NCBI RefSeq assembly: GCF_000689415.1
Contig: NZ_HG322950.1
Coordinates: 4,285,501-4,349,500, forward strand
Direction of reading: 5' to 3'
From: Pseudomonas knackmussii B13
GTDB lineage: Bacteria; Pseudomonadota; Gammaproteobacteria; Pseudomonadales; Pseudomonadaceae
Length of the DNA stretch: 64,000 nucleotides
Part shown: piece by piece, positions 1-8,215 of the stretch
Numbering within the stretch: the first letter of the stretch is position 1
How the letters are laid out: each line of letters opens with the position of its first letter
Position numbers and translations under genes: made by a program
The notes under the pieces: model-generated
Databases searched by the model: none
What the model was told of the DNA's origin: nothing
What the model saw: only the letters and a program-made list of their open reading frames with translations

Positions 1-8
1 GTGTGGTT

Positions 9-55
9 GTAGGAGCGCGCCATGCGCGCGAATCGCGGGCATGGCCCGCTCCTAC
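9..55. repeat. REP palindrome (GTAGGAGC family)
   Basis: A 47-bp imperfect palindrome opens with GTAGGAGC and closes with GCTCCTAC. The same element, differing only near the centre, recurs at 26047-26093, and shorter GTAGGAGCGAGCTTGCTCGCGAA versions occur at 32411, 46602 and 53572. This is the typical Pseudomonas repetitive extragenic palindrome. The rest of 56-285, up to the first gene, shows nothing else I can support. Confidence 0.85.
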
Positions 56-285
56 AGGTGGAAAGGTGGCCGACCTGCGACAAACCGCCACATCACCCCC
101 GTCGATCTTCATTAGCAAGCACATCAATTTCTGTGGCCGGGCAAAGGATGGTCATATCTGTCCCACGCCCCGCTGAGCCGTGGAAGCCTGACGCATCGCC
201 CCCTGTCCGACCCCGGACCCGACGACAGACATTGATGCCAGCGCTCCAGGCGGGGCTACCCCACTTCGCTATGAGGACATCCAGA

Positions 286-552
286 ATGAAGATTGCATCT
301 GTCGTATCGGCGTTGATTACCAGCCTCGCTCCCATGGCCTTCGCACAGGACGTGGTGAAGGAGCCGGGCCGGGAGATTCCGACCGAGGAGTACCACTACG
401 GCATGCAGCTGGACATCGACAAGGTCCTGCACCGCACCGACAACTCCGAGAAGGTCGGCATGGTGCCCGCCTACCTCGTATACCTGGATCACGATGGCGC
501 GCCGCACCGCGTGCGCTTCCTCGAATGGGGCGGCAAGGCGAGCCACGCCTGA
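286..552 (+). CDS. small secreted DUF2790-family protein
   Basis: The 88-residue protein has a Sec signal peptide (Lys2, hydrophobic core 4-19, likely cleavage after Ala20 in AFA-Q), leaving a 68-residue mature part. That part carries the EYHYGMQLDIDKVL and YLDHDGAPHRVRFLEWG segments characteristic of the Pseudomonas DUF2790 family. These are periplasmic proteins of unknown function, often present in several copies per genome. The frame is open further upstream, but a GAGGA ribosome site at 273-277 and the immediate signal peptide favour the ATG at 286. It is monocistronic, with no obvious functional link to its neighbours. Confidence 0.85.
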   Translation: MKIASVVSALITSLAPMAFAQDVVKEPGREIPTEEYHYGMQLDIDKVLHRTDNSEKVGMVPAYLVYLDHDGAPHRVRFLEWGGKASHA

Positions 553-633
553 GCCCCGAACGCGCATCGGTCCCTGGCCGTTTGGCCCCCCGCGAGCCAG
601 TTGTAGCGGCCGGGGACCGGTCTTTAATCCCGT

Positions 634-1761
634 CTACGGAACCTGCCGATACGGCAGCGCCGCCCTCGCCTCTTCGGCGTAGGCGCGAATCCCCACCCGC
701 TCTTGGGCGAGGAAGTCACTGACCGCCACGCGCAAGCCCGGGTGGCCGAGGCGGTGCCAGGATCGCGTGATCACCGGCTCGAAGCCGCGGATCAGCTTGT
801 GCTCGCCCTGCGCGCCCGCATCGAAGCGCCGCAATCCGGCAGCCATGGCGTATTCCAGGCCCTGGTAGAAACACGTCTCGAAATGCAGGCGGTCGAAGTC
901 CGCCAGGCAGCCCCAGTAGCGTCCATACAGTGTCTCGCCGTCGACCAGGCTGAATGCCATGGCCACCGGCCGCCCGTTGCGCCGCGCGAACACCACGCGG
1001 ATCGCTTCGGGCATGCGCTCGGCCAGCAGGCTGAAGAACGTCCGCGTCAGGTAAGGCGCCTGCCCGCGCACTTCGTAGGTGCTGGCGTAGCAGGCGTAGA
1101 CGAAGTCCCAGTCCGCCTCGCTCAGCTCGGCGCCTTCCATCCAGCGGAAGTCCATGCCCTGCCCCGCGACCTGCTCGCGCTCCTTGCGCAGTTGCTTGCG
1201 CTTGCGCGAAGCCAGGGCGTCGAGGAAGTCCTGGAAATCCCGGTAGCCGCGATTGAACCAGTGGTACTGGCAGCCCAGGCGCTCCAGCCAGCCGTCCTGC
1301 GCGGCGATCAGGGCATCGGCGCGGGAATCGGTGAAGTTCACGTGGATACCCGACCAGATGCCCTCTTCGACGCCTTCGCCAAGCACGCCGAGCAGCTCTG
1401 CCAGCGCACCTTCCTCGCCGAGCAGGCGCGCACCGCCTACCGGCGAGAACGGAATGCCCACCAGCAGTTTCGGGTAGTAGCGGATGCCGGCGCGCTCGCA
1501 GGCCTCGGCCCAGCCCCAATCGAATACGTACTCGCCATAGGAATGCGCCTTCACGTAGGCCGGCACCGCTGCGAGCAGGCGACCGTCATCGCCGTGCAGC
1601 AGGTGATGCGCCGGGCGCCAGCCGGTGCGCGCGCCGACGCTGCGGCTGTCCTCCAGGCTGGAAAGGAAGGCGTGGCGCAGGAACGGCTGGGCGTCGGGCA
1701 GCAGGGCGTCCCACTGGCCGGCGTCGAGATCGCTGAGGCGGGAAAGGCGATGGATAGGCAT
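634..1761 (-). CDS. COG3146 GNAT/FemAB-like protein (peptidogalycan biosynthesis/recognition family)
   Basis: A 375-residue protein without a signal peptide. The segments HVNFTDSRADALI, QYHWFNRGYRDFQDFLDALASRKRKQLRKER and AGAQGEHKLIRGFEP match the COG3146 (DUF482) family, whose fold is related to acyl-CoA/aminoacyl N-acyltransferases (GNAT/FemAB). The substrate is unknown. An open extension of 44 residues exists upstream, but the internal ATG at 1761 (MPIHRLSRLSDL) begins the conserved region and is chosen. It is transcribed towards the DUF2790 gene and is divergent from the small gene at 1950. Confidence 0.85.
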   Translation of the reverse strand: MPIHRLSRLSDLDAGQWDALLPDAQPFLRHAFLSSLEDSRSVGARTGWRPAHHLLHGDDGRLLAAVPAYVKAHSYGEYVFDWGWAEACERAGIRYYPKLLVGIPFSPVGGARLLGEEGALAELLGVLGEGVEEGIWSGIHVNFTDSRADALIAAQDGWLERLGCQYHWFNRGYRDFQDFLDALASRKRKQLRKEREQVAGQGMDFRWMEGAELSEADWDFVYACYASTYEVRGQAPYLTRTFFSLLAERMPEAIRVVFARRNGRPVAMAFSLVDGETLYGRYWGCLADFDRLHFETCFYQGLEYAMAAGLRRFDAGAQGEHKLIRGFEPVITRSWHRLGHPGLRVAVSDFLAQERVGIRAYAEEARAALPYRQVP

Positions 1762-1949
1762 GCGCGACAGTCTGGCGCGAGCGCTGGCGGAAGGAAAGCG
1801 GCGAACCCTTCGTCGCCCTTCCCTTGTGTATGCGACTCGCTGTTCTAAGGTGGTGGGGCGCGAAAGCACAGGCCCCGCCAAACCGCGGGACACTCCTGCC
1901 GGAGCGGCGCCAGGTGGTGCGGCTTCGGCTTCGATGCGAGGTCCACCCC

Positions 1950-2201
1950 ATGCAAAGCCTGCAATGCACCCATCGCGACTACACCGTCATCGCCCGCGTC
2001 TTCGAGCATCCGGGGCTGCCCACGCCCTGGGCCGGCGGTTGCCAGATCATCGCCCCGGACGGCCGCATCAGCCGCCGCCAGACCCTACCTACGCAGATGG
2101 CCTATATGGCCGATCTGGATGCCGCGCAGCACGCGTCCATCGCCCACGGCAAGTGGCTGGTCGACCAGAGCTTGTCCGGAGAACGCGAGCTGTTCGGCTA
2201 G
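1950..2201 (+). CDS. small conserved hypothetical protein
   Basis: An 83-residue cytoplasmic protein without a signal or membrane segment. It has a compact, mixed composition (HRDYTVIARVFEHPGLPTPWAGGCQIIAPDG...), with a tail ending LSGERELFG. The ATG at 1950 follows a CGAGG-like ribosome site. The stop overlaps the end of the convergent glycosyltransferase gene by four bases. I do not recognise a family. The coding call rests on sensible composition, a clean start and a tight fit between neighbours. Confidence 0.6.
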   Translation: MQSLQCTHRDYTVIARVFEHPGLPTPWAGGCQIIAPDGRISRRQTLPTQMAYMADLDAAQHASIAHGKWLVDQSLSGERELFG

Positions 2202-3226
2202 TCCGCAAGGACCGAGGCTTCGCCCCCCAGCGGAGCCTCGACCAGCGGCCGCTGCAGGGCCAGGAACTGCTGCGCCGAGTAGCGCCAGGACTGCTCCTGC
2301 GCCCAGGCCGCGCAGGCGTGGCGGTCCAGCGTCAGCGCGCGACGGCAGGCTTCGCCCAGGTCCGGGTCCATGGCGCCGGTCAGGCCTTCCACCAGCACGT
2401 CCAGCGGCCCAGGCACCGGGAAGGCAGCCACCGGCGTGCCGCAGGCCAGGGCTTCGTACATCACCAGGCCGAGTGTGTCGGTCCGCGAAGGGAACACCAG
2501 CACGCTGGCCGCGCGATAGGCTTCGGCGAGTTCTTCGCCATGGCGATAGCCGAGAAACTCGACCTGTGGATAGCGCGCCTGGAGTTCAGCGCGCTGCGGA
2601 CCGTCGCCGACCACCCGCTTGCGACCCGGCAGGTCCAGGTCGAGGAAGGCTTCCAGGTTCTTCTCCGGCGCCACGCGACCGACGTAGAGGAATACCGCCT
2701 CGCCTTCGGGCGCGGCAGCTGGGCTGAACAGGCCGTTGTCCACACCCTTGCGCCACAGCGCCAGGTCGCTCACGCCCCACTGGGCAAAGACACCGCGCAT
2801 GCGTTCGCTGCTGACCATCACCGCCGAGCTCGGCGCGTGGAAGCGGCGGATCACCGCATAGCCCAGCGCCAGTGGCAGCCAGGGCCAGCGGCCGTGCAGG
2901 TATTCGGGGAAACGTGTATGGATCGCCGAGGTGAAGGCCAACCCGCGACGCCGTAACCAGCGCCGCGCGGACCAGCCCAGCGGACCTTCGGTGGCCAGGT
3001 GCACGCTGTCCGGGGCGAAGGCTTCGATCTTCGCGCCGACCCGCCAGAGGTCCCAGACCAGGGGGATTTCCGGGTAAGTCGGACAAGGCCGGCTGCGGAA
3101 TTCCTGTGGCGACAACACGGCCACGGTGTGCCCCATGGCCTCGAGTTCGGCGACCAGCGCACGCAGGCTGGTGACCACGCCATTGACCTGCGGTGCCCAG
3201 GCGTCGCTGACGATCAGCAGCCTCAT
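2198..3226 (-). CDS. agt: GT4 glycosyltransferase, Agt-like (diacylglycerol glycosyltransferase)
   Basis: A 342-residue GT-B glycosyltransferase. The N-terminal acceptor half starts with SDAWAPQVNGVVTSL (7-21). The C-terminal nucleotide-sugar half has GRVAPEKN (183-190) and the E-x7-E type block PSRTDTLGLVMYEALACGTPV (246-266). The start codon overlaps the stop of the phosphoesterase gene in an ATGA, so translation is coupled. In P. aeruginosa a PlcP/Agt pair makes glycolipids from diacylglycerol during phosphate starvation. The gene order here (phosphoesterase, glycosyltransferase, divergent AraC regulator) and the Pho box upstream of the pair support the same role. The sugar donor cannot be read from the sequence. 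Confidence 0.85.
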   Translation of the reverse strand: MRLLIVSDAWAPQVNGVVTSLRALVAELEAMGHTVAVLSPQEFRSRPCPTYPEIPLVWDLWRVGAKIEAFAPDSVHLATEGPLGWSARRWLRRRGLAFTSAIHTRFPEYLHGRWPWLPLALGYAVIRRFHAPSSAVMVSSERMRGVFAQWGVSDLALWRKGVDNGLFSPAAAPEGEAVFLYVGRVAPEKNLEAFLDLDLPGRKRVVGDGPQRAELQARYPQVEFLGYRHGEELAEAYRAASVLVFPSRTDTLGLVMYEALACGTPVAAFPVPGPLDVLVEGLTGAMDPDLGEACRRALTLDRHACAAWAQEQSWRYSAQQFLALQRPLVEAPLGGEASVLAD

Positions 3227-4035
3227 GCTGCCGACTCGGCCACGACCGGCGCTTCGGCAAGCTGGGCCTGTTCCTCGGCCAACCGGTATAGCTGGATGCT
3301 GCCATCCCAGTGTTCGATCAGCGCCGAGCAGGACTCTACCCAGTCGCCACAGTTGAGGTACTCGACCTCGCCGATGCGGCGGATCTCGGCATGGTGGATG
3401 TGGCCGCAGACCACACCGTTAAGGCCACGCTTGTGCACCTCGTGGGCGATGGCTTCCTCGAAGTCGCTGATGAAGTTCACCGCGCTCTTGACCTTGTGCT
3501 TGAGGTACGCCGACAGCGACCAGTAGCCGTAGCCCCAGCGGCTGCGCCAGTGGTTCAGCCAGCGGTTGAGGGTCAGGGTGAACTCGTAGGCGGAGTCGCC
3601 GAGGAAGGCCAGCCACTTGTGGTAGCGGGTGATGACGTCGAACTGGTCGCCGTGGATCACCAGCAGGCGGCGGCCGTCGGCGGTGGTGTGCTCGATCTCG
3701 TCGACCAGGCGGATGTTGCCCAGCAGCAGCGTCGAGTAGCGGCGCAGGAATTCGTCGTGGTTGCCGGTGACGTAGATCACCTCGGTGCCGCGCTTGCTCA
3801 TGGTCAGCAGGCGGCGGATCACGTTGGTGTGCGCCTGCGGCCAGTAGATGCCGCCGCGCAGTTTCCAGCCGTCGATGATGTCGCCGACCAGGTAGACGCG
3901 CTCGGCGTGGTAACGCTTGAGGAATGCCGCCAGGTGCTCGGCCTGGCAATCGCGCGTGCCCAGGTGGACATCGGAAATCCACAGGGTGCGCACCCGTTGT
4001 TTCTTGGTCGGGGTCAGGCGTTGGGCGCTGGTCAT
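3223..4035 (-). CDS. plcP: calcineurin-like metallophosphoesterase, PlcP-like phospholipase
   Basis: A 270-residue soluble metallophosphoesterase of the LpxH/COG2908 superfamily. All metal-binding blocks are present: SDVHLG (21-26), GDIIDGW (51-57), GNHDEF (91-96), IHGDQFD and GHIHHAEI. Members of this clade (PlcP) remove the head group from phospholipids under phosphate stress, giving diacylglycerol for a glycosyltransferase, which here is the next gene. LpxH-type UDP-diacylglucosamine hydrolase is the alternative reading from fold alone. The ATG at 4035 has a GGAG ribosome site 8 nt upstream and is preferred to an upstream GTG at 4059. A three-repeat PhoB site lies at 4089-4117. Confidence 0.85.
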   Translation of the reverse strand: MTSAQRLTPTKKQRVRTLWISDVHLGTRDCQAEHLAAFLKRYHAERVYLVGDIIDGWKLRGGIYWPQAHTNVIRRLLTMSKRGTEVIYVTGNHDEFLRRYSTLLLGNIRLVDEIEHTTADGRRLLVIHGDQFDVITRYHKWLAFLGDSAYEFTLTLNRWLNHWRSRWGYGYWSLSAYLKHKVKSAVNFISDFEEAIAHEVHKRGLNGVVCGHIHHAEIRRIGEVEYLNCGDWVESCSALIEHWDGSIQLYRLAEEQAQLAEAPVVAESAA

Positions 4036-4088
4036 CGGCGGGCTCCGGCGGGGTTTCACCGATTGTCGGCCGCTGCGGTGACCCGATC

Positions 4089-4117
4089 ATGACGACGCTG
4101 CGACAGTCCCGTGACAG
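4089..4117 (-). promoter_or_regulatory. Pho box upstream of plcP-agt
   Basis: Read on the minus strand there are three 7-bp direct repeats, CTGTCAC, CTGTCGC and TCGTCAT, each separated by exactly 4 bp (11-bp period). This is the PhoB-binding Pho box architecture (consensus CTGTCAT-N4-CTGTCAT), 54 bp upstream of the plcP ATG. It predicts induction of plcP-agt under phosphate limitation. The divergent AraC gene begins at 4160, so PhoB could also affect it. Confidence 0.85.
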
Positions 4118-4159
4118 CGCGCTTGGCGCTAAACTGGCCACCTGCCCCCGGAGTCCGCG

Positions 4160-4924
4160 ATGAGCCAGATCCTCTCCCTGCGCCACTACAGCCACGAATA
4201 CCTCGCCCACAGCCATGACCATGCGCAGCTGGTGCTCGGGCTGTCCGGCGACCTGGAATTCGAGGTCGGCGGCCACGGCAGTCGCGTCACCCGCCAGCGC
4301 TTCGCGGTGGTGCCGCGCGGCACGCACCACGCCTGCGCCGCGCCCACCGGCAGCCATTGCCTGGTGTTCGACCTGGAAGACGAAGACCTGCTGCTGCGCG
4401 GCCTCGGCGAGCACGCCGACAGCATCCGCCGGCTACTCGAACGCCCGGCCGCGCTGCAACTCGATCCGGCCCAGGGCCAGTTGGTCCACTGGCTCGCCAA
4501 CAGCCCCCTGCAAGACCCGGTGATCGAGCGCCAGGGCGCCCTGCTGCTGCTCGCCAGCCTGGCCCGCGCCGAAGCCGTCGGCGAATCAGCGACACGCCTG
4601 CCGTTGGCCAGCCTGGACAGCTACATCGACCGGCATGCCGGGCATCCGCTGCAGGTGGCGGACCTTGCGCGGCTCGCCGGGCTGTCCGCCGCGCGCTTCC
4701 ACGCCCGCTTCCTCGCCGAGACCGGGCAAACGCCCATGGACTACGTGCGCCAACGCCGCCTGCAATTGGGCCGCGAACTGCTTTGCAACACGCCGCTGGC
4801 CGTGGGCGAGATCGCTGCGCAGGTCGGCTATGCCTCGCAGAGCGCCTTCACCGCCGCGCTGGCCCGCGAGTTCGGCCTTACGCCGCGACAGATCCGCCGC
4901 GAGGCGCGCGACAATTCCCGCTAG
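4160..4924 (+). CDS. AraC-family transcriptional regulator
   Basis: A 254-residue regulator. The N-terminal half (about 1-110) is a cupin-like sensor (HYSHEYLAHSHDHAQLVLGLSG, FAVVPRGTHHACAAP). The C-terminal part (about 150-250) is the double helix-turn-helix AraC domain (HPLQVADLARLAGLSAARFHARFLAETGQTPMDYVRQRRL, AVGEIAAQVGYASQSAFTAALAREFGLTP). The ribosome site GGAG precedes the ATG. It is divergent from plcP-agt across 124 bp and is followed by csaA. The target and ligand are unknown. Both flanking transcription units are candidates. Confidence 0.9.
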   Translation: MSQILSLRHYSHEYLAHSHDHAQLVLGLSGDLEFEVGGHGSRVTRQRFAVVPRGTHHACAAPTGSHCLVFDLEDEDLLLRGLGEHADSIRRLLERPAALQLDPAQGQLVHWLANSPLQDPVIERQGALLLLASLARAEAVGESATRLPLASLDSYIDRHAGHPLQVADLARLAGLSAARFHARFLAETGQTPMDYVRQRRLQLGRELLCNTPLAVGEIAAQVGYASQSAFTAALAREFGLTPRQIRREARDNSR

Positions 4925-4988
4925 TCCCTCGACAGACAAGCACCGCGCCAGGCCCTAGACTGCCGCTCCATCGAAAAGGAGAACAACG

Positions 4989-5330
4989 ATGTCGGCAGAC
5001 ACCATCGAGTGGCAGGATTTCGAGCGCGTCGAATTGCGCGTGGGCACCATCGTCCACGCCGAAGCCAATGCGAAGGCGCGCAAGCCGGCGTACGTCCTGC
5101 AGGTCGACCTCGGCCCGCTGGGGCTGAAGACCTCCAGCGCGCAGATCACCGCGCACTACGCCATCGAGGCACTGATCGGCCGGCAGGTGCTGTGCGTCTG
5201 CAATTTCGCACCCAAGTCGATTGCCGGGGTGCGCTCCGAGGTGCTGGTCACCGGGGTCTACGACAGCGACGACAAGGTGGTGCTGGCCGGCTTCGACAAG
5301 CCGCTGCCCAACGGCGCCCGCCTGGCCTGA
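4989..5330 (+). CDS. csaA: tRNA-binding-domain protein CsaA
   Basis: A 113-residue protein made of a single OB-fold tRNA-binding domain (EWQDFERVELRVGTIVHAEAN, VLCVCNFAPKSIAGVRSEVLVTG), full length for CsaA. CsaA was described as a secretion-related chaperone and binds tRNA-like structures in vitro. The in vivo role in Pseudomonas is unsettled. AAGGAG lies just upstream of the ATG. The EamA transporter starts 16 bp downstream, suggesting co-transcription. Confidence 0.93.
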   Translation: MSADTIEWQDFERVELRVGTIVHAEANAKARKPAYVLQVDLGPLGLKTSSAQITAHYAIEALIGRQVLCVCNFAPKSIAGVRSEVLVTGVYDSDDKVVLAGFDKPLPNGARLA

Positions 5331-5346
5331 GGTTGCACGACGAGCA

Positions 5347-6210
5347 ATGCGTGTTCCCCAGCTGACGCCCCGCTCGGCCCTGTTCGGCCTGCACATTGGC
5401 GCCCTGATGTTCGGCCTGACCGGCGTCTTCGGCAAACTCATCCTCGCCGGCCCGCTGGTGATCGTCTTCGGCCGCGCACTCTTCGGCGTACTGGCCCTGG
5501 GCGCAGCCTTCGCCGGGCACATGGCCGCGCAGCCGCGGCCAAGCGCGCACCAGGCGGCCATGCTCGTCGGCAGCGGCGTGTTGCTGTGCGCGCACTGGCT
5601 GACCTTCTTCCTCGCGGTGAAGGTCGGCAACGTCGCCGTGGCGACCCTCGGCTTCGCCAGCTTCCCCGCCTTCACCGTGCTGCTCGAAGGGCTGCTGTTC
5701 CGCGAGCGCATCCGCCGCAGCGAGTATCAGGTGGTCGCGCTGGTGTGCCTGGGCCTGGTGCTGGTGACGCCGAACCTGGACTTCAGCCAGGGCGCCACCG
5801 CCGGGTTGCTCTGGGGGATCGTCTCGGGTCTGCTGTTCGCCCTGCTGTCGCTGGCCAACCGCGTCAGCGTGCGTGGGCTCGACCCGGTCTTCGCGGCCTT
5901 CGCGCAGAACCTGACGATCCTCTTCTGCCTGCTACCGTTCGCCGTCGGCCAACTGCCGCAGGTGCGCGCCCTCGACTGGCTGTGGCTGGTCCTGCTCGGC
6001 GTGCTCTGCACGGGGGTGGCGCACAGCCTGTTCGTCGCCAGCCTGCGGCTGATCAAGGCGCGCACGGCGGCAGTGATCTTCGCCCTGGAGCCGGTCTATG
6101 GCATCGCCTTCGCCGCCATGCTGTTCGGCGAGCAGCCGAGCCTGCGCATGCTCGCGGGCGGCGCGCTGATCATCTTCGCCACCTTCCTCAGCGCGCGCAG
6201 CGCGACCTAG
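5347..6210 (+). CDS. EamA/DMT-family transporter
   Basis: A 287-residue inner-membrane protein of about ten hydrophobic helices arranged as two EamA repeats, starting with LFGLHIGALMFGLTGVFGKLILAGP and repeating with GIVSGLLFALLSLANRVSVRGL. The drug/metabolite superfamily exports metabolites or amino acids. The substrate cannot be inferred here. The frame is open upstream through csaA, but the ATG at 5347 begins the first helix. It is the last gene of the rightward csaA unit. Confidence 0.88.
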   Translation: MRVPQLTPRSALFGLHIGALMFGLTGVFGKLILAGPLVIVFGRALFGVLALGAAFAGHMAAQPRPSAHQAAMLVGSGVLLCAHWLTFFLAVKVGNVAVATLGFASFPAFTVLLEGLLFRERIRRSEYQVVALVCLGLVLVTPNLDFSQGATAGLLWGIVSGLLFALLSLANRVSVRGLDPVFAAFAQNLTILFCLLPFAVGQLPQVRALDWLWLVLLGVLCTGVAHSLFVASLRLIKARTAAVIFALEPVYGIAFAAMLFGEQPSLRMLAGGALIIFATFLSARSAT

Positions 6211-6220
6211 CTCCTCGCAG

Positions 6221-6400
6221 GAGCAACTGTCTTCTGGGTTATTCCCCTTCGGGCCAGCGCAAGCGCTGTTCGCGATGGAGCCGCGTCCCGCGTTCGCGGG
6301 AGTGACGGGATTAAGATTCGTTTTCTCCTGCGTCATCCCCGCGAACGCGGGGACCCAGCAAGCACACAGGAGCGCGCTTGCTCGCTAACGAACTGCGCGC
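6221..6400. repeat. cluster of dispersed intergenic repeats
   Basis: This part of the 313-bp gap carries several hairpin repeats: TCCCGCGttCGCGGGA (6286-6301), CCCCGCGaaCGCGGGG (6337-6352) in a CGTCATCCCCGCG... context, and a degenerate AGGAGCGCGCTTGCTCGC REP near 6368. The CCAGCGCAAG(C/T)GCTGTTCGCG motif at about 6254 recurs near 32490, and the CGTCATCCCCGCG motif recurs at 31871. No coding potential is evident. Confidence 0.7.
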
Positions 6401-6495
6401 AAAAAAGAAGGCCGCCTCGCAGCGTGCGTAACCCGAATCCTTGCCCTGGGGAGGGATTGCCAAGGACTCACCGCACGACAGCCTGCGAAGCGGCC
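6400..6495 (-). ncRNA. candidate structured small RNA or 3'-UTR hairpin with terminator tail
   Basis: On the minus strand the outer arms GGCCGCTTCGCAG (6495-6483) and CTGCGAGGCGGCC (6422-6410) pair over 13 bp with one mismatch. Inside them CGTGCG pairs with CGCACG, then TCCTTG with CAAGGA, then CCCT with AGGG. The outer arm is followed by TTCTTTTTT, as in an intrinsic terminator. The whole forms an 86-nt nested hairpin, larger than a normal terminator. It lies 29 bp beyond the stop of the leftward gene ending at 6524. It may be a processed or independent sRNA, or only an elaborate terminator. Confidence 0.45.
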
Positions 6496-6523
6496 TGTTC
6501 GGTTCCGGCGTGAAGCCGGGAAA

Positions 6524-7009
6524 TCAGTTGACGCTATAACCGCGCCCGTTCAGGCACGCGCCCAGCGCGCGGCGGTATGTATCAGCGACCGCAGGCGGTG
6601 GCGCCTGGGTGGATGCCGCCGGATCGAAGCCGCTCTGGCCCACGGCCCAGGTGTGGCACTCGTAGCGATCGCGGCTCTGCTGATCGGGGTTCTGCCCGCG
6701 CGCCGGATAGGCGATCACGTCGTAGCTCACCCCTACCGGTGCCTGCTGCACGGCAGGCGGCGGCTGTACCACAACGTACTGACGACGGTCGGCGTTCCAC
6801 AGGTAGTAGGTGCCGGCGGCAACGAAATACAGGGCGCTGCCGATCCACAGGGACCGCGCATAGTCCGGCAGACCGTGTCCGTGGCCCGGTCCCCAGCCGT
6901 GGTAATGCGGCGGCGGACCGTACCCTGGCGGCGGACCCGCCATGGCAGCAGCCGAGACACTCAGGGCCAGCACACAGCAGATCGACTTCAGCGCAGCGCG
7001 CGACGGCAT
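6524..7009 (-). CDS. secreted, Pro/Gly/His-rich hypothetical protein (DUF6515-like)
   Basis: A 161-residue protein with a signal peptide (about 1-24, cleaved near AMA-GPP). A Pro/Gly/His-rich stretch (GPPPGYGPPPHYHGWGPGHGHG) follows, then a hydrophobic segment (SLWIGSALYFVAAGTYYLWN), a YVVVQPP motif and a C-terminal domain with two cysteines (RYECHTWAVGQSGFDP, YRRALGACLNGRGYSV). The overall layout resembles DUF6515-type envelope proteins of unknown function. An ATG at 7009 with GAGGAG upstream sets the start. Longer upstream reading is unlikely because the signal peptide begins here. Confidence 0.8.
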   Translation of the reverse strand: MPSRAALKSICCVLALSVSAAAMAGPPPGYGPPPHYHGWGPGHGHGLPDYARSLWIGSALYFVAAGTYYLWNADRRQYVVVQPPPAVQQAPVGVSYDVIAYPARGQNPDQQSRDRYECHTWAVGQSGFDPAASTQAPPPAVADTYRRALGACLNGRGYSVN

Positions 7010-7136
7010 CTTCGTTGACTCCTCAAGACACGGGCGCCAGCGCGCCCGCCATTCGTGAGGACAATGATCGCGCGATCGCCCTGCCTTGGTTGTCAGCGCT
7101 TGGTAAAGACTTGGTAAAAACCGCAATACAAGGCGT

Positions 7137-8132
7137 TCAGGCCTCCTCTTGAAGCAGCCAGCGGCAATAGCGATCGACGCCCTCTTCCACGTTCAGCATC
7201 GGTCCGCGGAAGCCCGTTTCGCGCAGGAAGGAGATGTCCGCGCAGGTGTAGCACTGGTACTTGCCGCGCAGGCTGTCGGGAAACTCGACGTATTCGAGCA
7301 GGCCCTGGCCGATGGCCTGTTCGAGGCTCAGCGGCTGTTGGTCCTGCTGTGCACGCAGGCTGTTGATGACCGCCAGCGCCACGTCGTTGAACGGCTGCGC
7401 CCGGCCACTGCCGAGGTTGAAGATGCCACTGTGGTGCGGGTTGTCGAGGAAGTGCAGGTTGACCCGGGCGACATCCTCCACCGACACGAAGTCGCGCAGA
7501 TGGCCGCCGGCCGGATAGTCGCCGTACTCGCCGAAAAGCTGCACCTTGCCCCGCTCGCGGAACTGCCGGAAGCAGTGATAGGCCACCGAGGCCATGCGCC
7601 CCTTGTGCTGCTCGCGCGGGCCGTAGACGTTGAAGTAGCGCAGGCCGACCACCTGGGTGCGCACCTGCGGCAGCACGCGGCGTACGCGCTGGTCGAAGAG
7701 GAACTTGGAGTAGCCGTAGACGTTCAGCGGCTTCTCGTGATCGCGCATTTCGCGGAAGTCGCGCCCACCACCATAGACCGCAGCCGATGAGGCATACAGG
7801 AACGGGATGCCCAGCGTCAGGCTGGCCTGCAGCAGGTCGCAGCTGTAGCGGTAGTTGTTGTCCATCATGTAGCGCCCGTCGCTCTCCATGGTGCTGGAGC
7901 AGGCGCCCTGGTGGAACAGCGCGCGGACCACGCCGAAACCGCCCCTGGCGTAGCGCGTGACGAAGTCGCGCTTGTCCAGGTAATCGGTGATCTCGCAGTC
8001 CGCGAGGTTGCGGAATTTGTCGCCCTCGGTCAGGTCATCCACCGCGATGATGTCGGTCTCACCACGCAGGTTGAGCGCCTTGACCAGGTTGCTGCCAATG
8101 AAGCCGGCGGCGCCGGTGACGATGATGCTCAT
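7137..8132 (-). CDS. hldD: ADP-L-glycero-D-manno-heptose-6-epimerase
   Basis: This enzyme converts ADP-D-glycero- to ADP-L-glycero-manno-heptose, the precursor of the inner LPS core. The 331-residue protein is an extended SDR: NAD(P) motif TGAAGFIG (6-13), catalytic Tyr139/Lys143 in YGYSK, and the HldD signature segments CSSTMESDGRYMMDNNY and YFNVYGPREQHKGRMASVAYH. Length fits the family. The ATG at 8132 precedes the Rossmann strand. A perfect palindrome (8216-8229) lies in its upstream region. Confidence 0.96.
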   Translation of the reverse strand: MSIIVTGAAGFIGSNLVKALNLRGETDIIAVDDLTEGDKFRNLADCEITDYLDKRDFVTRYARGGFGVVRALFHQGACSSTMESDGRYMMDNNYRYSCDLLQASLTLGIPFLYASSAAVYGGGRDFREMRDHEKPLNVYGYSKFLFDQRVRRVLPQVRTQVVGLRYFNVYGPREQHKGRMASVAYHCFRQFRERGKVQLFGEYGDYPAGGHLRDFVSVEDVARVNLHFLDNPHHSGIFNLGSGRAQPFNDVALAVINSLRAQQDQQPLSLEQAIGQGLLEYVEFPDSLRGKYQCYTCADISFLRETGFRGPMLNVEEGVDRYCRWLLQEEA

Positions 8133-8215
8133 GTGGGAACACTCCCTTGTAGAGAATGGAGTGCACACAGGCTATTCCGAGCATCGCCATCAGGCTTTGA
8201 CGCAAGGCAATAAAA

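Noticed and set aside
22..285. N-terminal extension of the DUF2790 gene
   Set aside because: The extension starts inside a REP and is low-complexity. The signal peptide begins at 286 with a good ribosome site.
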